44,212 nt of DNA, taken from Burkholderiales bacterium (lineage in GTDB: Bacteria; Pseudomonadota; Gammaproteobacteria; Burkholderiales; Burkholderiaceae_C). Under the pieces are notes generated by a model. That model was not told the DNA's origin. It was given only the letters and a program-made list of their open reading frames with translations, and did no database searches. Both the position numbers and the translations under genes were made by a program. How positions within the stretch are numbered: position 1 is the stretch's first letter; each line of letters opens with the position of its first letter. This document shows positions 1-9,212 of the stretch, piece after piece. The stretch lies in contig JADJCH010000044.1 of NCBI GenBank assembly GCA_016703325.1, forward strand, positions 1 through 44,212, read 5' to 3'.

Positions 1-167
1 CCGCGGTGTCCGCGATGGGCTATGCCGGCCTGATGGTGGGGCCGCCGCTGATCGGCTTCATCGCCGAGCGCAGTTCGCTGGCACTGGGCCTGTCCACCGT
101 GGTGGCCTTTGCGCTGGTGCTGGCCGCAGCGGCGCGGCCGGCGCTGGCGGCCGGCGCCCCCCGATAA
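1..167 (+). CDS. MFS-type transporter, C-terminal end (partial)
   Basis: The last 54 codons of a gene that begins before the window, read in the frame starting at base 3 and ending at TAA 165-167. The peptide is hydrophobic and Gly/Ala-rich. It contains a GYAGLMVGPPLIGFIAE-like stretch, as seen before the last helices of major facilitator superfamily permeases, then a final helix (about residues 30-48) and a short basic tail. Gly-rich helix followed by PP.IG.IA is usual in sugar and drug efflux MFS proteins, so membrane transport is likely, but the substrate cannot be read. It is followed after 93 bases by the DAHP synthase gene on the same strand. Confidence 0.6.
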   Translation, partial: AVSAMGYAGLMVGPPLIGFIAERSSLALGLSTVVAFALVLAAAARPALAAGAPR

Positions 168-260
168 TCTCAGGCTTTGCCCGCCACCCGTTGCGGATCC
201 GACCCGGGGATGAGGCGGGCGAGCCCGAAGTAGATCGGCACAGACCGGAGAAACCTGCCC

Positions 261-1379
261 ATGCCCACCATCGACGACCCCCGCCGTGACCGCGAAGCCG
301 GCTCGCGCGACGCCACCCACGACTCCACCCGCATCGACGATGTGCGCATCGGCGCGGTGCGCCCGCTCATCAACCCGGCCCTGCTGCAGGAGTGGCTGCC
401 GGTGCCCGACGCCACGCTGGCGCTGGTGGAGGCCAGCCGCGCGGCGATGGCCGACGTGCTGCACGGCCGCGACGACCGCCTGATCGTGGTGGTGGGCCCC
501 TGCTCGATCCATGACCACGACCAGGCGCTGGCCTACGCCCGGCTGCTCAAGCACGAGGCCGAGCAGCTCAGCCAGGACCTGCTGATCGTCATGCGCGTGT
601 ACTTCGAGAAGCCGCGCACCACGGTGGGCTGGAAGGGCTACATCAACGACCCGCACCTGGACGACAGCTTCGCGATCAACGAGGGCCTGAAGCGCGCCCG
701 CCAGCTGCTGCTGGACGTGAGCGAGATCGGCCTGCCCACCGGCACCGAGTTCCTCGACCTGCTCAGCCCGCAGTACATCGCCGACCTGATCGCCTGGGGC
801 GCCATCGGCGCGCGCACCACCGAGAGCCAGACGCACCGCCAGCTCGCCTCCGGCCTGAGCTGCCCGGTGGGCTTCAAGAACGGCACCGACGGCAACCTGA
901 AGGTGGCCAGCGACGCCATCCTCTCGGCCAGCGCGCCGCACGCCTTCATGGGCATGACCAAGATGGGCCAGGCCGCCATCTTCGAGACCCGCGGCAACGC
1001 CGACTGCCACGTCATCCTGCGTGGCGGCAAGGCGCCCAACTACGGCGCCGAGCATGTCGAGGCCGCCTGCGCCACCCTGCGCGCCGCCGGCCTGCGCGAG
1101 CAGGTGATGATCGACTGCTCGCACGCCAACAGCAGCAAGCAGCACCGCCGCCAGATCGAGGTGGCCGCCGACATCGCCGCGCAGATCAGCGCGGGCGAGC
1201 GCCGCATCACCGGCGTGATGATCGAGAGCCACCTGCAGGAAGGCCGCCAGGACCTGGTGGTCGGCCAGCCGCTGGCGCACGGCGTGTCCATCACCGACGC
1301 GTGCATCAGCTGGGCCCAGACCCAGCCGGTGCTGCAGCAGCTGGCGCAGGCGGTGAGGAGCCGGCGGGCGCGGGTCTGA
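261..1379 (+). CDS. aroG: 3-deoxy-7-phosphoheptulonate synthase, class I (AroF/G/H type)
   Basis: Condenses phosphoenolpyruvate and erythrose 4-phosphate to DAHP, the first step of the shikimate pathway, in the cytoplasm. The 372-residue protein has the class I signature motifs: GPCSIHD near residues 79-85 (Cys81 corresponds to the metal-ligand Cys), GARTTESQTHR in the middle, GFKNGTDG at 204-211, and a late DCSHANSSK metal/substrate segment. It is about 20 residues longer than the E. coli enzymes, because of a charged N-terminal tail. A GGAGA ribosome site lies nine bases before the ATG. Class I enzymes are normally feedback-inhibited by an aromatic amino acid; which one cannot be told here, so the symbol is nominal. 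It converges on the amidase gene. Confidence 0.95.
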   Translation: MPTIDDPRRDREAGSRDATHDSTRIDDVRIGAVRPLINPALLQEWLPVPDATLALVEASRAAMADVLHGRDDRLIVVVGPCSIHDHDQALAYARLLKHEAEQLSQDLLIVMRVYFEKPRTTVGWKGYINDPHLDDSFAINEGLKRARQLLLDVSEIGLPTGTEFLDLLSPQYIADLIAWGAIGARTTESQTHRQLASGLSCPVGFKNGTDGNLKVASDAILSASAPHAFMGMTKMGQAAIFETRGNADCHVILRGGKAPNYGAEHVEAACATLRAAGLREQVMIDCSHANSSKQHRRQIEVAADIAAQISAGERRITGVMIESHLQEGRQDLVVGQPLAHGVSITDACISWAQTQPVLQQLAQAVRSRRARV

Positions 1380-1412
1380 TCCCGGCCCGGCGGTCCGTGG
1401 TTGACCGGTGAG

Positions 1413-2321
1413 CTAGCGCTGACGCGCTGCGGCCTTCTTTGCTGCCGCCTTCCGAGTCACCTTGCGTGCCGGGCCGGACCGTCCCCGCGAAGCCGGGGGC
1501 GGAGCCGACGGCGCCGGCGCCAGGAAGCCGTTGGCCACCCAGCCCTCCAGGTCGGTGGCACCGGCCACCTCCACCCGGTTCCAGCGGCTGCCCGCCTCCA
1601 GCAGCAGCACCTGGGTGCCCTTTTTCAGCGGGGGGGCGACGGGGTCGAACTGGGCGCCCGGGCCGCGGCGGATGTTCAACGCGCTGGCGGTGACCACCCA
1701 GTGGCTGAGTTCGCCGCCTTCGCGGCCGGCCACCTGGGCGCGCAGGGCCTCCAGCGGGAAGGCGGGGCCGGGGTCGGTCTTGCGGCCGGGGGCGATGTCT
1801 TCGTGGCCCAGCACCTCTTCCAGCCGGTAGTGGGCCACCAGCAGCTCGGCCAGTTCCAGCGCCCGTTCGATCTGTGCACCGGTGTAGCGGTGCCAGGGCC
1901 GCACCGGGCCGCCGTGGCGGTGGGCGGCCAGCACCACCTGCTCGGCCGGGTACTCGGCCTCGAACCAGGAGAAGTAGCGCCCGCCGGACTCGGTGAGTGC
2001 GCCGGCGTTGTCCATCTCGATGCCGATGGAGTGGGCGTTCAGGCCGCTCACCCCCGCCCAGTGGCTGATGCCGGCATGCCAGGCCACCACATTGAAGGGC
2101 AGTAACTGCACGATGCGCCCGTCGCGCCCCAGCACCAGGTGGGCCGAGGCGTTGCCGCTGGGTTTGCGGGTGGTGAGGCCGGCCACCGAGCTCTCCAGCG
2201 AGCGCCCGGCGGTGTAGTGCATCACCAGCCAGCGCGGGGTCAGAGGGCCGCCGGCATTGGGTGAGGGCTGGAAGCTGACCTCGTCGCCGACGAGGCGGTG
2301 CTGGTTGTCGATGCGGAGCAT
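1413..2321 (-). CDS. N-acetylmuramoyl-L-alanine amidase (Amidase_2) with SH3-like domain
   Basis: Predicted to cleave the lactyl amide bond between MurNAc and the stem peptide of peptidoglycan or its fragments. The 302-residue product starts with an AmpD/PGRP-type fold: HYTAG (His35), H-x-G and NAHSIGIEM segments, then GHEDIAPGRKTDPG with His173 and Asp183. This is the zinc-ligand arrangement known for AmpD, with the same ten-residue spacing. Residues about 207-270 form a bacterial SH3-like domain (NIRRGPG, GWV), and the C-terminus is Lys/Arg/Ala-rich. I see no signal peptide, so it may act on cytoplasmic fragments or leave by another route. A longer reading frame extends upstream, but it runs through a GC-rich hairpin element; the ATG at 2321 begins the conserved part. 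It lies 97 bases after the caspase-like gene on the same strand. Confidence 0.85.
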   Translation of the reverse strand: MLRIDNQHRLVGDEVSFQPSPNAGGPLTPRWLVMHYTAGRSLESSVAGLTTRKPSGNASAHLVLGRDGRIVQLLPFNVVAWHAGISHWAGVSGLNAHSIGIEMDNAGALTESGGRYFSWFEAEYPAEQVVLAAHRHGGPVRPWHRYTGAQIERALELAELLVAHYRLEEVLGHEDIAPGRKTDPGPAFPLEALRAQVAGREGGELSHWVVTASALNIRRGPGAQFDPVAPPLKKGTQVLLLEAGSRWNRVEVAGATDLEGWVANGFLAPAPSAPPPASRGRSGPARKVTRKAAAKKAAARQR

Positions 2322-2370
2322 GGTTGCAGGCCTATGAAGAAAACGCCGGGCCGCCCCCAGTTTTCTTGCG

Positions 2371-2410
2371 CCCCCGCGGGGGGCCGGGACGGGCATCGCC
2401 CGGCCCTTGG
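2371..2410. repeat. GC-rich inverted repeat between caspase-like and amidase genes
   Basis: GGGCCGGG at 2381-2388 pairs perfectly with CCCGGCCC at 2399-2406 across a ten-base loop, with extra C and G runs on both sides. On the minus strand it sits just past the stop of the caspase-like gene, so it could stop or slow transcription into the amidase gene. There is no clean T-tract directly after the stem. C-run/G-run elements of this look are common as dispersed intergenic repeats in Burkholderiales (see also 39785-39806). The copy number in this genome cannot be seen. Confidence 0.4.
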
Positions 2411-2418
2411 GGGTGCTG

Positions 2419-3393
2419 TCAGACAGTGAAGGGCTGCTGCTTCAGGAAAGCGGTGGCCGGGCCGAGCACGAAGAGGTTGGGCGTCTGCGTGGGTTCCATC
2501 CCGGCCACGATGGTCTTGTGGAAGCGCTGGTAGTTGCCCTTGAAGGCACCGTTCTTCCACACCGCCAGGAGCCTTTCGGTGAAGGCACCGTTCTGCTCGC
2601 CGTCCATGGAGGTCTGGTTGTCCATGCAGCCGGAGATCAGGACCACCGCGGGCTTGAACTGCTGCACCACGGCGGTGATGCGGTTGCTGCCCGGGCTGAG
2701 GGTGGCGAGCATGGCATCCGGATCCACCTTCGTATTGCCGGCAGCCTTGGCGACGTCGTTCTGCAGCTTGTCGTAGAAGGCCTGGTGGTCGCGGTAGACG
2801 CGCCGGGCCACTGCGGGGGGCATCAGCCGTGGCCGCGGGCCCACCGATGCGCCGATGCCGGAGGGCAGGGCCGCACGGGTCACGGTGCCGCTGTGGCAGC
2901 TGTCGGACAGCACGAGGATGCGCACCCCGGCGGCGAAGCGGCTGAGCTCGTAGTAGAGCTCGTCGTCGATGAGCTGGCTGTCGTAGAGACACCAGGTCTC
3001 GTCCATGCCATCGGCTTCGTCGTCGTTGATGTCGGTGACCTGACCGCCGTGGCCGGAGAAGGTGAGCAGGAAGAAGTCTCCGGACTTCAGCGTCTTGGCC
3101 GCGCTGCGCAGCCCGGCCAGCACCTTGGCGCGGGTGCCGTTGCGGGTGAGCAGCAGGGTGGGCTTGATGCCCTTGGACTGCGCCAGGGCACACAGGTCCA
3201 GCGCGTCGTACTCGCAGGCACTGAGGTCGCCGCTCCAGCCGCCGTAGTGGGCCGGGCTGACCGAGTTCAGGCCGATGTGCAACGACAGGCCGCGGGGTTG
3301 TGTGGCCGCAGCGGCGCGGCTGGCCTTGCGGGCCGGTGCGTCGGGTGCTGCCGAAGTCTCGGACGCTGCGGTGGCGGTCTTCCGTGTGGCCAT
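2419..3393 (-). CDS. caspase-like cysteine protease (C14 family, orthocaspase/metacaspase type)
   Basis: A 324-residue protein with the p20 caspase fold. It shows a GDLSACEYDA segment (about 55-64), SGHGGQ with catalytic His115, and DSCHSG with catalytic Cys166 followed by Gly. Family members cut after Arg/Lys or Asp; the acidic residues after the His loop (DINDDEADGMDE) resemble calcium-binding segments of metacaspases. The first 35 residues are Ala/Thr/Lys/Arg-rich and look disordered; there is no signal peptide or lipoprotein box, and I see no partner domain. The start at 3393 is chosen because a strong GGAGGAG site lies just upstream; the in-frame extension to 3573 has none. Bacterial caspase-like proteins are linked to stress, cell death and defence, but the neighbours (cell-wall amidase, toxin-antitoxin pair) do not fix the role. 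Confidence 0.88.
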   Translation of the reverse strand: MATRKTATAASETSAAPDAPARKASRAAAATQPRGLSLHIGLNSVSPAHYGGWSGDLSACEYDALDLCALAQSKGIKPTLLLTRNGTRAKVLAGLRSAAKTLKSGDFFLLTFSGHGGQVTDINDDEADGMDETWCLYDSQLIDDELYYELSRFAAGVRILVLSDSCHSGTVTRAALPSGIGASVGPRPRLMPPAVARRVYRDHQAFYDKLQNDVAKAAGNTKVDPDAMLATLSPGSNRITAVVQQFKPAVVLISGCMDNQTSMDGEQNGAFTERLLAVWKNGAFKGNYQRFHKTIVAGMEPTQTPNLFVLGPATAFLKQQPFTV

Positions 3394-3541
3394 GGGGTGG
3401 TCTCCTCCGATCGGTGTGGCGGGCTGCAAGGGTCTGCGCGCCAGGGAGGCGCCCAGGGTGCAGCGCAGTAGATCCAAGCCCTGCGGGCTTGTCCAGCACA
3501 CAGTGGTATCGAGGCGTTTCGACCGGTGGCTGCCCTGCGAC

Positions 3542-3850
3542 TCAGGTGGCCACCTGAGCCACCAGCTTGACACCCAATGCCTTGCACACCCGTTGAATCG
3601 TGTCGAAGCGCGGTTGAGCGGTAGGTCGCAATGCCTTGTACAAGGCCTCGCGCGTCAGCCCTGCTTGGGCGGCCACCGCGGCCATGCCCCGTGCACGGGC
3701 AATCGTCCCCAGCGCATCAGCCAAGGCTGCAGGGTCGTCTTCCCCCAAAACGATGGTGAGGTATTCAGCGATGGCCTGATCACTGTCCAGGTGCTCTGCC
3801 ATGTCGAATTCAGGCAAGTCGGAGGGCTGGATCATCTGGATGTCACTCAT
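3542..3850 (-). CDS. antitoxin of HigA-like addiction module (helix-turn-helix)
   Basis: A 102-residue protein of the 'addiction module antidote' family. The N-terminus carries a FDMAEHLDSDQAIAEYL segment that in relatives wraps the toxin. It is followed by a helix-turn-helix of Xre/Cro type (GMAAVAAQAGLTREALYKAL, about residues 55-74) and a typical end (FDTIQRVCKALGVKL). It should neutralise the upstream toxin and repress the shared promoter. The ATG at 3850 lies two bases after the toxin stop codon, so the two are cotranscribed and probably coupled in translation. The order is toxin first, antitoxin second, as in higBA. The perfect inverted repeat at 4177-4195 is the likely operator. Confidence 0.9.
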   Translation of the reverse strand: MSDIQMIQPSDLPEFDMAEHLDSDQAIAEYLTIVLGEDDPAALADALGTIARARGMAAVAAQAGLTREALYKALRPTAQPRFDTIQRVCKALGVKLVAQVAT

Positions 3851-3852
3851 GG

Positions 3853-4149
3853 TCAATCCCCAATGCGCTGTGCCAGGGCCTGCGCGGCTGCAATGTCGGC
3901 TTGCTGGGAGCTCTTTTCTCCGCCTCCCAGCATCACGATCAAGACTGGACCCCGTTGCACGTAGTACATGCGCCACCCAGGACCGAAGGACTCGCGCATC
4001 TCAAAAACGCCCTCACCTACCGCTTTCACGTCGCCCAAGTTGCCGCGCTGTGCCTTCTCCAGCCTGCGGGCCAGGCGGCGGCGCGTCATGCCGTCTTTCA
4101 AGCCGGACAGCCATTGCATGAACTGGTGGGTCTGCCGGACCGTGTACAT
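3853..4149 (-). CDS. toxin of HigB/RelE-like addiction module (Gp49-like)
   Basis: A 98-residue basic protein of the phage Gp49-like / RelE-superfamily killer family. Relatives are ribosome-dependent mRNA interferases. Visible family features are FMQWLSGLKD near the start, a run of Arg/Lys (TRRRLARRLEKAQRGNLGDVK), then GVFEMRESFGPGWRMYYVQRGPVLIVMLGGGEKSSQ, which holds the conserved R...FGPG.R.Y and LLGGGDKSSQ-like motifs. It is full length and looks intact. It is first in a two-gene operon with the antitoxin. The gene's start is only six bases beyond a candidate -10 box, so the mRNA may be nearly leaderless. Confidence 0.9.
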   Translation of the reverse strand: MYTVRQTHQFMQWLSGLKDGMTRRRLARRLEKAQRGNLGDVKAVGEGVFEMRESFGPGWRMYYVQRGPVLIVMLGGGEKSSQQADIAAAQALAQRIGD

Positions 4150-4155
4150 GATTGG

Positions 4156-4184
4156 ACTGTAATCGTTCGTTCTCAGGAGTTCAA
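4156..4184 (-). promoter_or_regulatory. candidate sigma-70 promoter of the toxin-antitoxin operon
   Basis: On the minus strand TTGAAC (4179-4184) and TACAGT (4156-4161) are separated by exactly 17 bases. Each box matches four of the six sigma-70 consensus bases. The -10 box ends six bases before the toxin ATG, so transcription would start at or next to the start codon. The -35 box lies inside the inverted repeat 4177-4195. Confidence 0.5.
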
Positions 4185-4195
4185 CGAATGAACTC
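4177..4195. promoter_or_regulatory. inverted repeat, likely operator of the toxin-antitoxin operon
   Basis: GAGTTC at 4177-4182 and GAACTC at 4190-4195 form a perfect 6+6 palindrome with a seven-base spacer. It overlaps the candidate -35 box and lies 28 bases before the toxin ATG. Xre-type antitoxins bind such palindromes to repress their own promoter; binding by this antitoxin is inferred. Confidence 0.6.
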
Positions 4196-4297
4196 GAACA
4201 AACCCGCGTTTCGGTCCAGGACTGCGAGTCGAGTCGGATCCTCTAAAAAGGAACTCCCCGCGATGCGCGCTGTACCGCACCAAGGTGGATGCCTCAA

Positions 4298-4372
4298 TGG
4301 CCCCCCCGACAGGAATCGAACCTGTATCTGGCGCTTAGGAGGCGCCCGTTCTATCCATTGAACTACGGCGGG
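4298..4372 (-). tRNA. tRNA-Arg (anticodon CCT)
   Basis: The minus strand folds as a full cloverleaf. The T8-A9 pair is followed by a GTTC/GAAC D-stem, an anticodon stem GGCGC/GCGCC with loop CTCCTAA (anticodon CCT, reads AGG), a T-arm ACAGG-TTCGATT-CCTGT, and an encoded CCA end at 4298-4300. The acceptor stem pairs at six of seven positions, with one G-G mismatch in the middle, which is worth checking. Length with CCA is 75 bases, as in E. coli tRNA-Arg(CCT). Confidence 0.93.
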
Positions 4373-4486
4373 CCGGTTGAACCTGGAGCCGGCGGGCGCC
4401 GGCTGGAAGCAACGGCCGAGATTGTAGTCGGCCGGCTGACGCCATCGGTCGAGCCACCGAGGTCCCGTCGACCGGGCCGCCGGGAT

Positions 4487-7400
4487 TCACGGTCCCGGGG
4501 CCGAAGCCGACGGGCTGGACGCGGCGGGGATGGCGGCTGGCAGCTGGGCGGGCAGCGGGGGCAGCAGCGTGGGGGTGCCCCACTTCCAGGTCCAGATCAG
4601 GTCGAGGGCGTTTTCCGCGCCGGTCTGGGCGCGCAGGGTGAAGCGCTGGGCGGCGCGGTAGATCAGCTGCCAGGTGCCGGTGGTGGCGTTGAGGCCGCGT
4701 TCGTAGCCCAGGTACCAGCGCCGGGTGAGCTGCTTGCCCAGGGAGACGACGGTGGCGCGGGTGTCGTTGTCCTCCTTGCGCACCGAGAGCTGGTCCAGGC
4801 CGATCTTTTCGATCAGCGAGGGGCTGTCGCTCTCCCCGGTCACCAGGGCGAAGGCGGCGCGCTGCAGCATGGCCAGGTCGGTGCGGCCCAGGCCGTCGGA
4901 GCTGCGGCCGAGCAGGAGGTAGGACAGTTTGTCGGTGTCGGTGACCTCCGGGTCGCTGAACAGGCGCACCCGGTAGTTCTGCGCGGTGCCGGTGATGGCC
5001 ACGCCCACGCGCAGGTCGTCCAGGTCGGACTTGATGGCGAGGATGTCCAGCCGCGGGTTGTCGGCCGCACCGCTGAAGGCGATCAGGCCCCGCTCGATGT
5101 CGAGCTTCTGCCCGTAGGCGGTGTAGTTGCCGTCCTCGGCGCGCACGTCGCCGTGCAGTGCCAGGCGGTTGGCCGGGCTGCTCAGGCGCACTTCGCCGGT
5201 GAGGCGGGTGGTCAGGCCGCGGCCGGTCAGGCGCAGTTTGCGGCCCAGGTCGATGCGCAGGTCCATGCGGTTCTGACGGGAGCTGCGTGGGGCGGCTTCG
5301 CGTTCGACCGCGCCGTTGGCGCCGCCCTGCTGGCGTTCCACCTCGACGTCTTCGGCCAGCGAGGGGGCGTCGCCCTGCGTGAAGTCGAACAGGCCTTCGT
5401 CCACCCCGATGCGGCCGATCAGGCTGCTGCCCAGGGCGTCCAACTGGAGGTCGGCGCTGCCGCTGGTGACCAGGCGGCGGTCCACCCGCTGCAGGGCGGC
5501 GAAGCGCTCGGCTTCCAGTCGTGCGATCAGCCGCGGCCGGGCGCCCAGCTCGATGTGTCCGCTGCCGCGCAGTTCGCCGCCACCGGCGCGGATGCGCAGT
5601 TGCTCGATGCGTGCGGTGTCGCCACCGAGGCGCACGCTGAGTTCGGCATCGCGCCAGTCCACGCCCTGCAGCAGGTTGGACACACCCAGCTGGCGGCCGC
5701 TGAGGTTGCCGCTGAGTTCCGGCGCGCCGGCGCGGCCACTCAGCGCCAGCTGGGAGTCGAGCTGCCCGCGCAGCCGCCAGCCCGCGGGCAGCCAGCGGCC
5801 CCAGTGCGCCAGCTGGGCGACGTGCAGGGACAGGCGGCCGCTCAGCGGGGCGCTGGCCGGCGGCAGCAGGGACTGGGGCGGCGCCAGCAGTTGCTGTTCG
5901 CCCTCCAGCTGCCCGAGGTTGCCACCGCTGATGCGCTGCTGCACCCGCCACTGGCCCTGTTGGGCGCTCAGGCTCAGCCGCAGGTCGTCCAGCCCCAGGC
6001 GCTGCGGGCCGGCGGGGTTGTCCGGGTCGATCACCTGCAGGTCGCCGCTGCGCCGTTCCAGCCGGGCGTCCAGCTGCACGGTCTGCGGTGTGGCACTGAG
6101 GTCCAGGTGGCCGCCGATCTGCAGATCCCCGCTCCAGCCGAAGCCCGGCTGCAGCCGGGCCAGCAGGGGGGCCACCGACAGCGGCTCCAGGTGGGCCTTG
6201 ACCTGCAGCAGGTCGGTGGACAACGCGGGGCTGGGCGCGGGGCTGGGCGCGGGGCTGGGCGCGGGTGGTGTCGATGCCACCGCGGCCGGCCCACGGGCCC
6301 AGCGCAACTGGTCCAGGCGCAGCCGGGCATCGAGCAGCTGCACCTGGCCGGGGCCCACCTCCAACTGCTGCTGCCCGGCGCTGTGGCGCCAGCTCAGGGG
6401 CAGTTCGCCCACCTCTACCCAGGTGCTGCGGCGGGTGGCCAGGGCCGGGGCCTGCAGTGCCGCGGCGCTGGCCCATGGTGGGCGCTCCTGTTCCTGCAGT
6501 GTGGCGCCGGCCAGCCGGCCGGACCAGCCGTAGCTGTCCTGGTCGGGGTCGAAGATCCAGCCGCCCCGGCCCTCCAGGGCCAGTCGCCACTGGCGGCGGC
6601 TGGGCGCCGTGGGGGCCGTGGAAACCGTTTGTGGGGGCGCGGCGCTGCCCGGGATGGAGCCGGTGGAGGTGCGGGCAGGGGCTGCGGCCAACCCGGAGGC
6701 TGCGGCCGCAGGGGCACTGGCCTGGGCTGCGGTGGTTGCAGGGGCCGGGGGGGTGGCTGCCGTCGCCGAGGCCACACCTGCCTGCTCCACCTCGAACATG
6801 CCCTGGATCTGGTGGTCACCGCTGCGGCCCTGTACCTCCAGCCGGGCCGGGCCGATGGCCTCAGGGCCTCGGCTGAGCTGCTCGACCTGGAGTCTCAGGT
6901 CCAGCGCATCGTCCGTGTGGCTGCCGATCTGCCATTGCGCCGTCAGGCTGCGCAGGGACAGGTCTGAATCGCCGGCGGTGCCCCCTGCGCGGGCGGAGTT
7001 GTTGCGCCAGGCCAGCGGAAGCGACTGGCCGGCCTGCAGCTCTCCGCGGCTGCGCAGGCGGGGCCAGCGCCCGTCCAGCTCCAGGCGGCCCTGCAGGTCA
7101 CCTTCGGCCAGCGGCGCTGCGGCGGGGTCCAGCAGGCGCCACCAGGGGGCCAGCTGCTGCAGGCCCGGGCTGCTCCATTGCACCTCCCAGTGGTCGCGGC
7201 TGCCCTGGGTGTCCAGTTCACCGCGGGCAGTCAGCGAGGTGGCGCGCTGGGGGGTGAGCGCCTCCGGCCGGGCGGCGGCCAGCACTTTCAGGTCCACGGC
7301 CATGCGGGGCAACGGGCCCAGGGCGACGGCGGCCAGCGAGCTGCCCAGCCGCAGGTCGGCGCTCAGGGCCACACCGGCCAGCAGGCTGGGCTCCAGCTGC

Positions 7401-9212
7401 AGCTGGGCCTCGCCGCGCAGCTGGGTGAGCAGGGCCAGCAGGTCCGGGGCCGAACCCGGTGTTGCCCTGCCTGGCGAAGCAGATGGGCCGGTGGGTTGGG
7501 GTGCCCGGGAGGTGGGGGGCCAGCGCAGCTGCAGGTCGGCCCGGGCCCTGCCGTCCAGCCGGGTGGCGCTGCCGCGCAGCGCGGCGGGTGCCTGGGGCCA
7601 CCAGGGCAGGGGGTCGAAGGACTGCAGCCGGCTGTCGAGTTTCAGCCGCCACTGGTCGGCGTCGCGCTGCAGGTGGCCGCTGCTGTCCAGGCGTGCGGCG
7701 CCGGCTTCGGCCAGCAGGCTGTAGAGGTCGATGCGCCTGGGGGTGGCGTCGGCATTGATGTGCAGACGCACCTGGGGCAGGCCGCTGCCCAGCAGCTCTC
7801 CCTGCAGCTCGGTCTGCAGGCCCAGGGAGGCCTCGGCGGTCTGGGCGGTGGCCCCGGATTTCAGGGCAGTGCTGCTGCGCCCGAGCGGCCAGTCCAGGTT
7901 CAGGGCCAGCGGGCCGCCCGACCCGCAGCGCAGGCGCAGAGGGGTGCAGGCGTGCCGGCTGCAGGCCTTCGAGGTTGGCACCGAGTTGCAGCGACAGCCT
8001 GCGCTGAGGCCCGCTGCCCGCCAACAGCCAGCGGCCGGTGGCCTGGATCCGGCCGGCCGGCTCACGCTCGGAGCCCAGCTGCAGCAACAGGCGGTCGACC
8101 TGGCCTTCGTCCACGCTGGTGGGTCGGCCCCGGGCAGACAGGTCCAGCTGGCGCAGGGGCAGGTGACCGGTCTCCCAGCGGCCGGCCTGGGGGTTGTCGA
8201 TCCGCACCGTCAAACCCAGCGGCTGTGCGGCCCGGCCAGCGGGTTGGGCTTCCAGCTGGGCGTCGATGTGGCCGGTGAGGGCGGTGCGGGGCCAATGGTC
8301 GTTCAGGCGCTGCAGGTCAAGCCGCTGCAGGCGGGCCTGCAGTTGCGGCAGGGGCGGCGCAGAGCCGGCCTCGATGCGGGCCTGGGCCTGCAGGAACTGG
8401 TCGTGCGTCTGCAGTTGAGCAAGCAGCTCGAACCGGGCCAGCGGGCCGCTGGCCTGCAGGGTGGCTTGCAGGTCGTCCACCAGGGTATCGGCCATGGAGG
8501 CCGTGGAGGCCGGAGCGGCGCTGCCGGCGCGGTGCGTCAGCTTGACCTCTGCCTCCATCGGCAGCGGGGCGTCGGCGCCCAGGCGGGCGCTGCCGCTGGC
8601 CTGCAGGCGGGCCCAGTGCAGCTGCTGCAGTTCCAGCCGATGACGGCCGCCCGGGCCGGCCTGCAGATGCAGTCGGGCCAGCAGGTCGGTGAGGGGCTGG
8701 CTGCCCAGGGCGTCGAAGCCGATGCGCTGCACGCTCAGCCGGTCGACTTCGATCGCGAGCGGCAGGATCAGCCGGGTGGGCAGCCGCGGCGGCAGGTCGT
8801 CGTCGGCCGGGCCTTGCAGGACCACGGACTCGGCCCGCAGCAGCGGCCAGCGCAGTCGCAGCCCGCCGTTGCCTCCGCCGTCATGTTCCAGCACGGGGGC
8901 CTGCCAGCTCAGCGCCTCGATGCGCAGCCAGCGCTGCCGGCCGACCTGCCAGCTCAGCCGCTGCAGCGCAAAGTCACCGGCCAGTGCGCCGCGCAGGCCC
9001 TGCACCTCCACCGCGGCCAGGCGCGGCAGCACCCCGGTCAGCCACCAGCGCGCGCCGGACTCGCTGCCCAGCGACCAGGCCAGCAGCGCCACCGGCAGCA
9101 AGGCGATGGCCAGCAGGGCCAACAGCCCGCGCAGGATCGTCCGTCGGGCCCGCCGGGGCGGTGCGGGCTCAGCCGACGCTGCAGTGCCGGGAGCGCTCGA
9201 TGGCGGCTGCAT
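4487..9212 (-). pseudogene. tamB: tamB, translocation and assembly module inner-membrane protein, single frameshift
   Basis: TamB spans the periplasm and works with TamA in moving lipids or autotransporters to the outer membrane. The start (ATG 9212-9210) overlaps the tamA stop by one base (TGATG). An inner-membrane anchor lies at about residues 27-50 after a basic tail, followed by the long repetitive beta-strand body. The DUF490/TamB C-terminal domain (FSGAADNPRLDILA, YLLLGRSSDGLG, EKIGLDQLSV) ends at 4487. The reading frame is broken once: the N-terminal frame is TamB-like to about 7950 and the C-terminal frame resumes there. Removing one base, for example from the GGGG run at 7941-7944, rejoins them (LQPARL then HPLRLRCG) into about 1574 residues. 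No other lesion is seen, so a sequence error or a recent mutation are both possible. Confidence 0.85.
6225..6265. repeat. 12-bp tandem repeat inside tamB
   Basis: Three perfect copies of GCGGGGCTGGGC plus five bases of a fourth. On the coding strand this adds APSP units to a Pro/Ala-rich linker of TamB without changing frame. It resembles repeats at 11076, 23001 and 35145. Confidence 0.85.

Noticed and set aside
4289..6967. Very long plus-strand open frame over tamB
   Set aside because: It is a high-GC shadow frame: Gln/Ala/Gly-rich peptide with no domain, opposite a conserved gene, and it runs through the tRNA.
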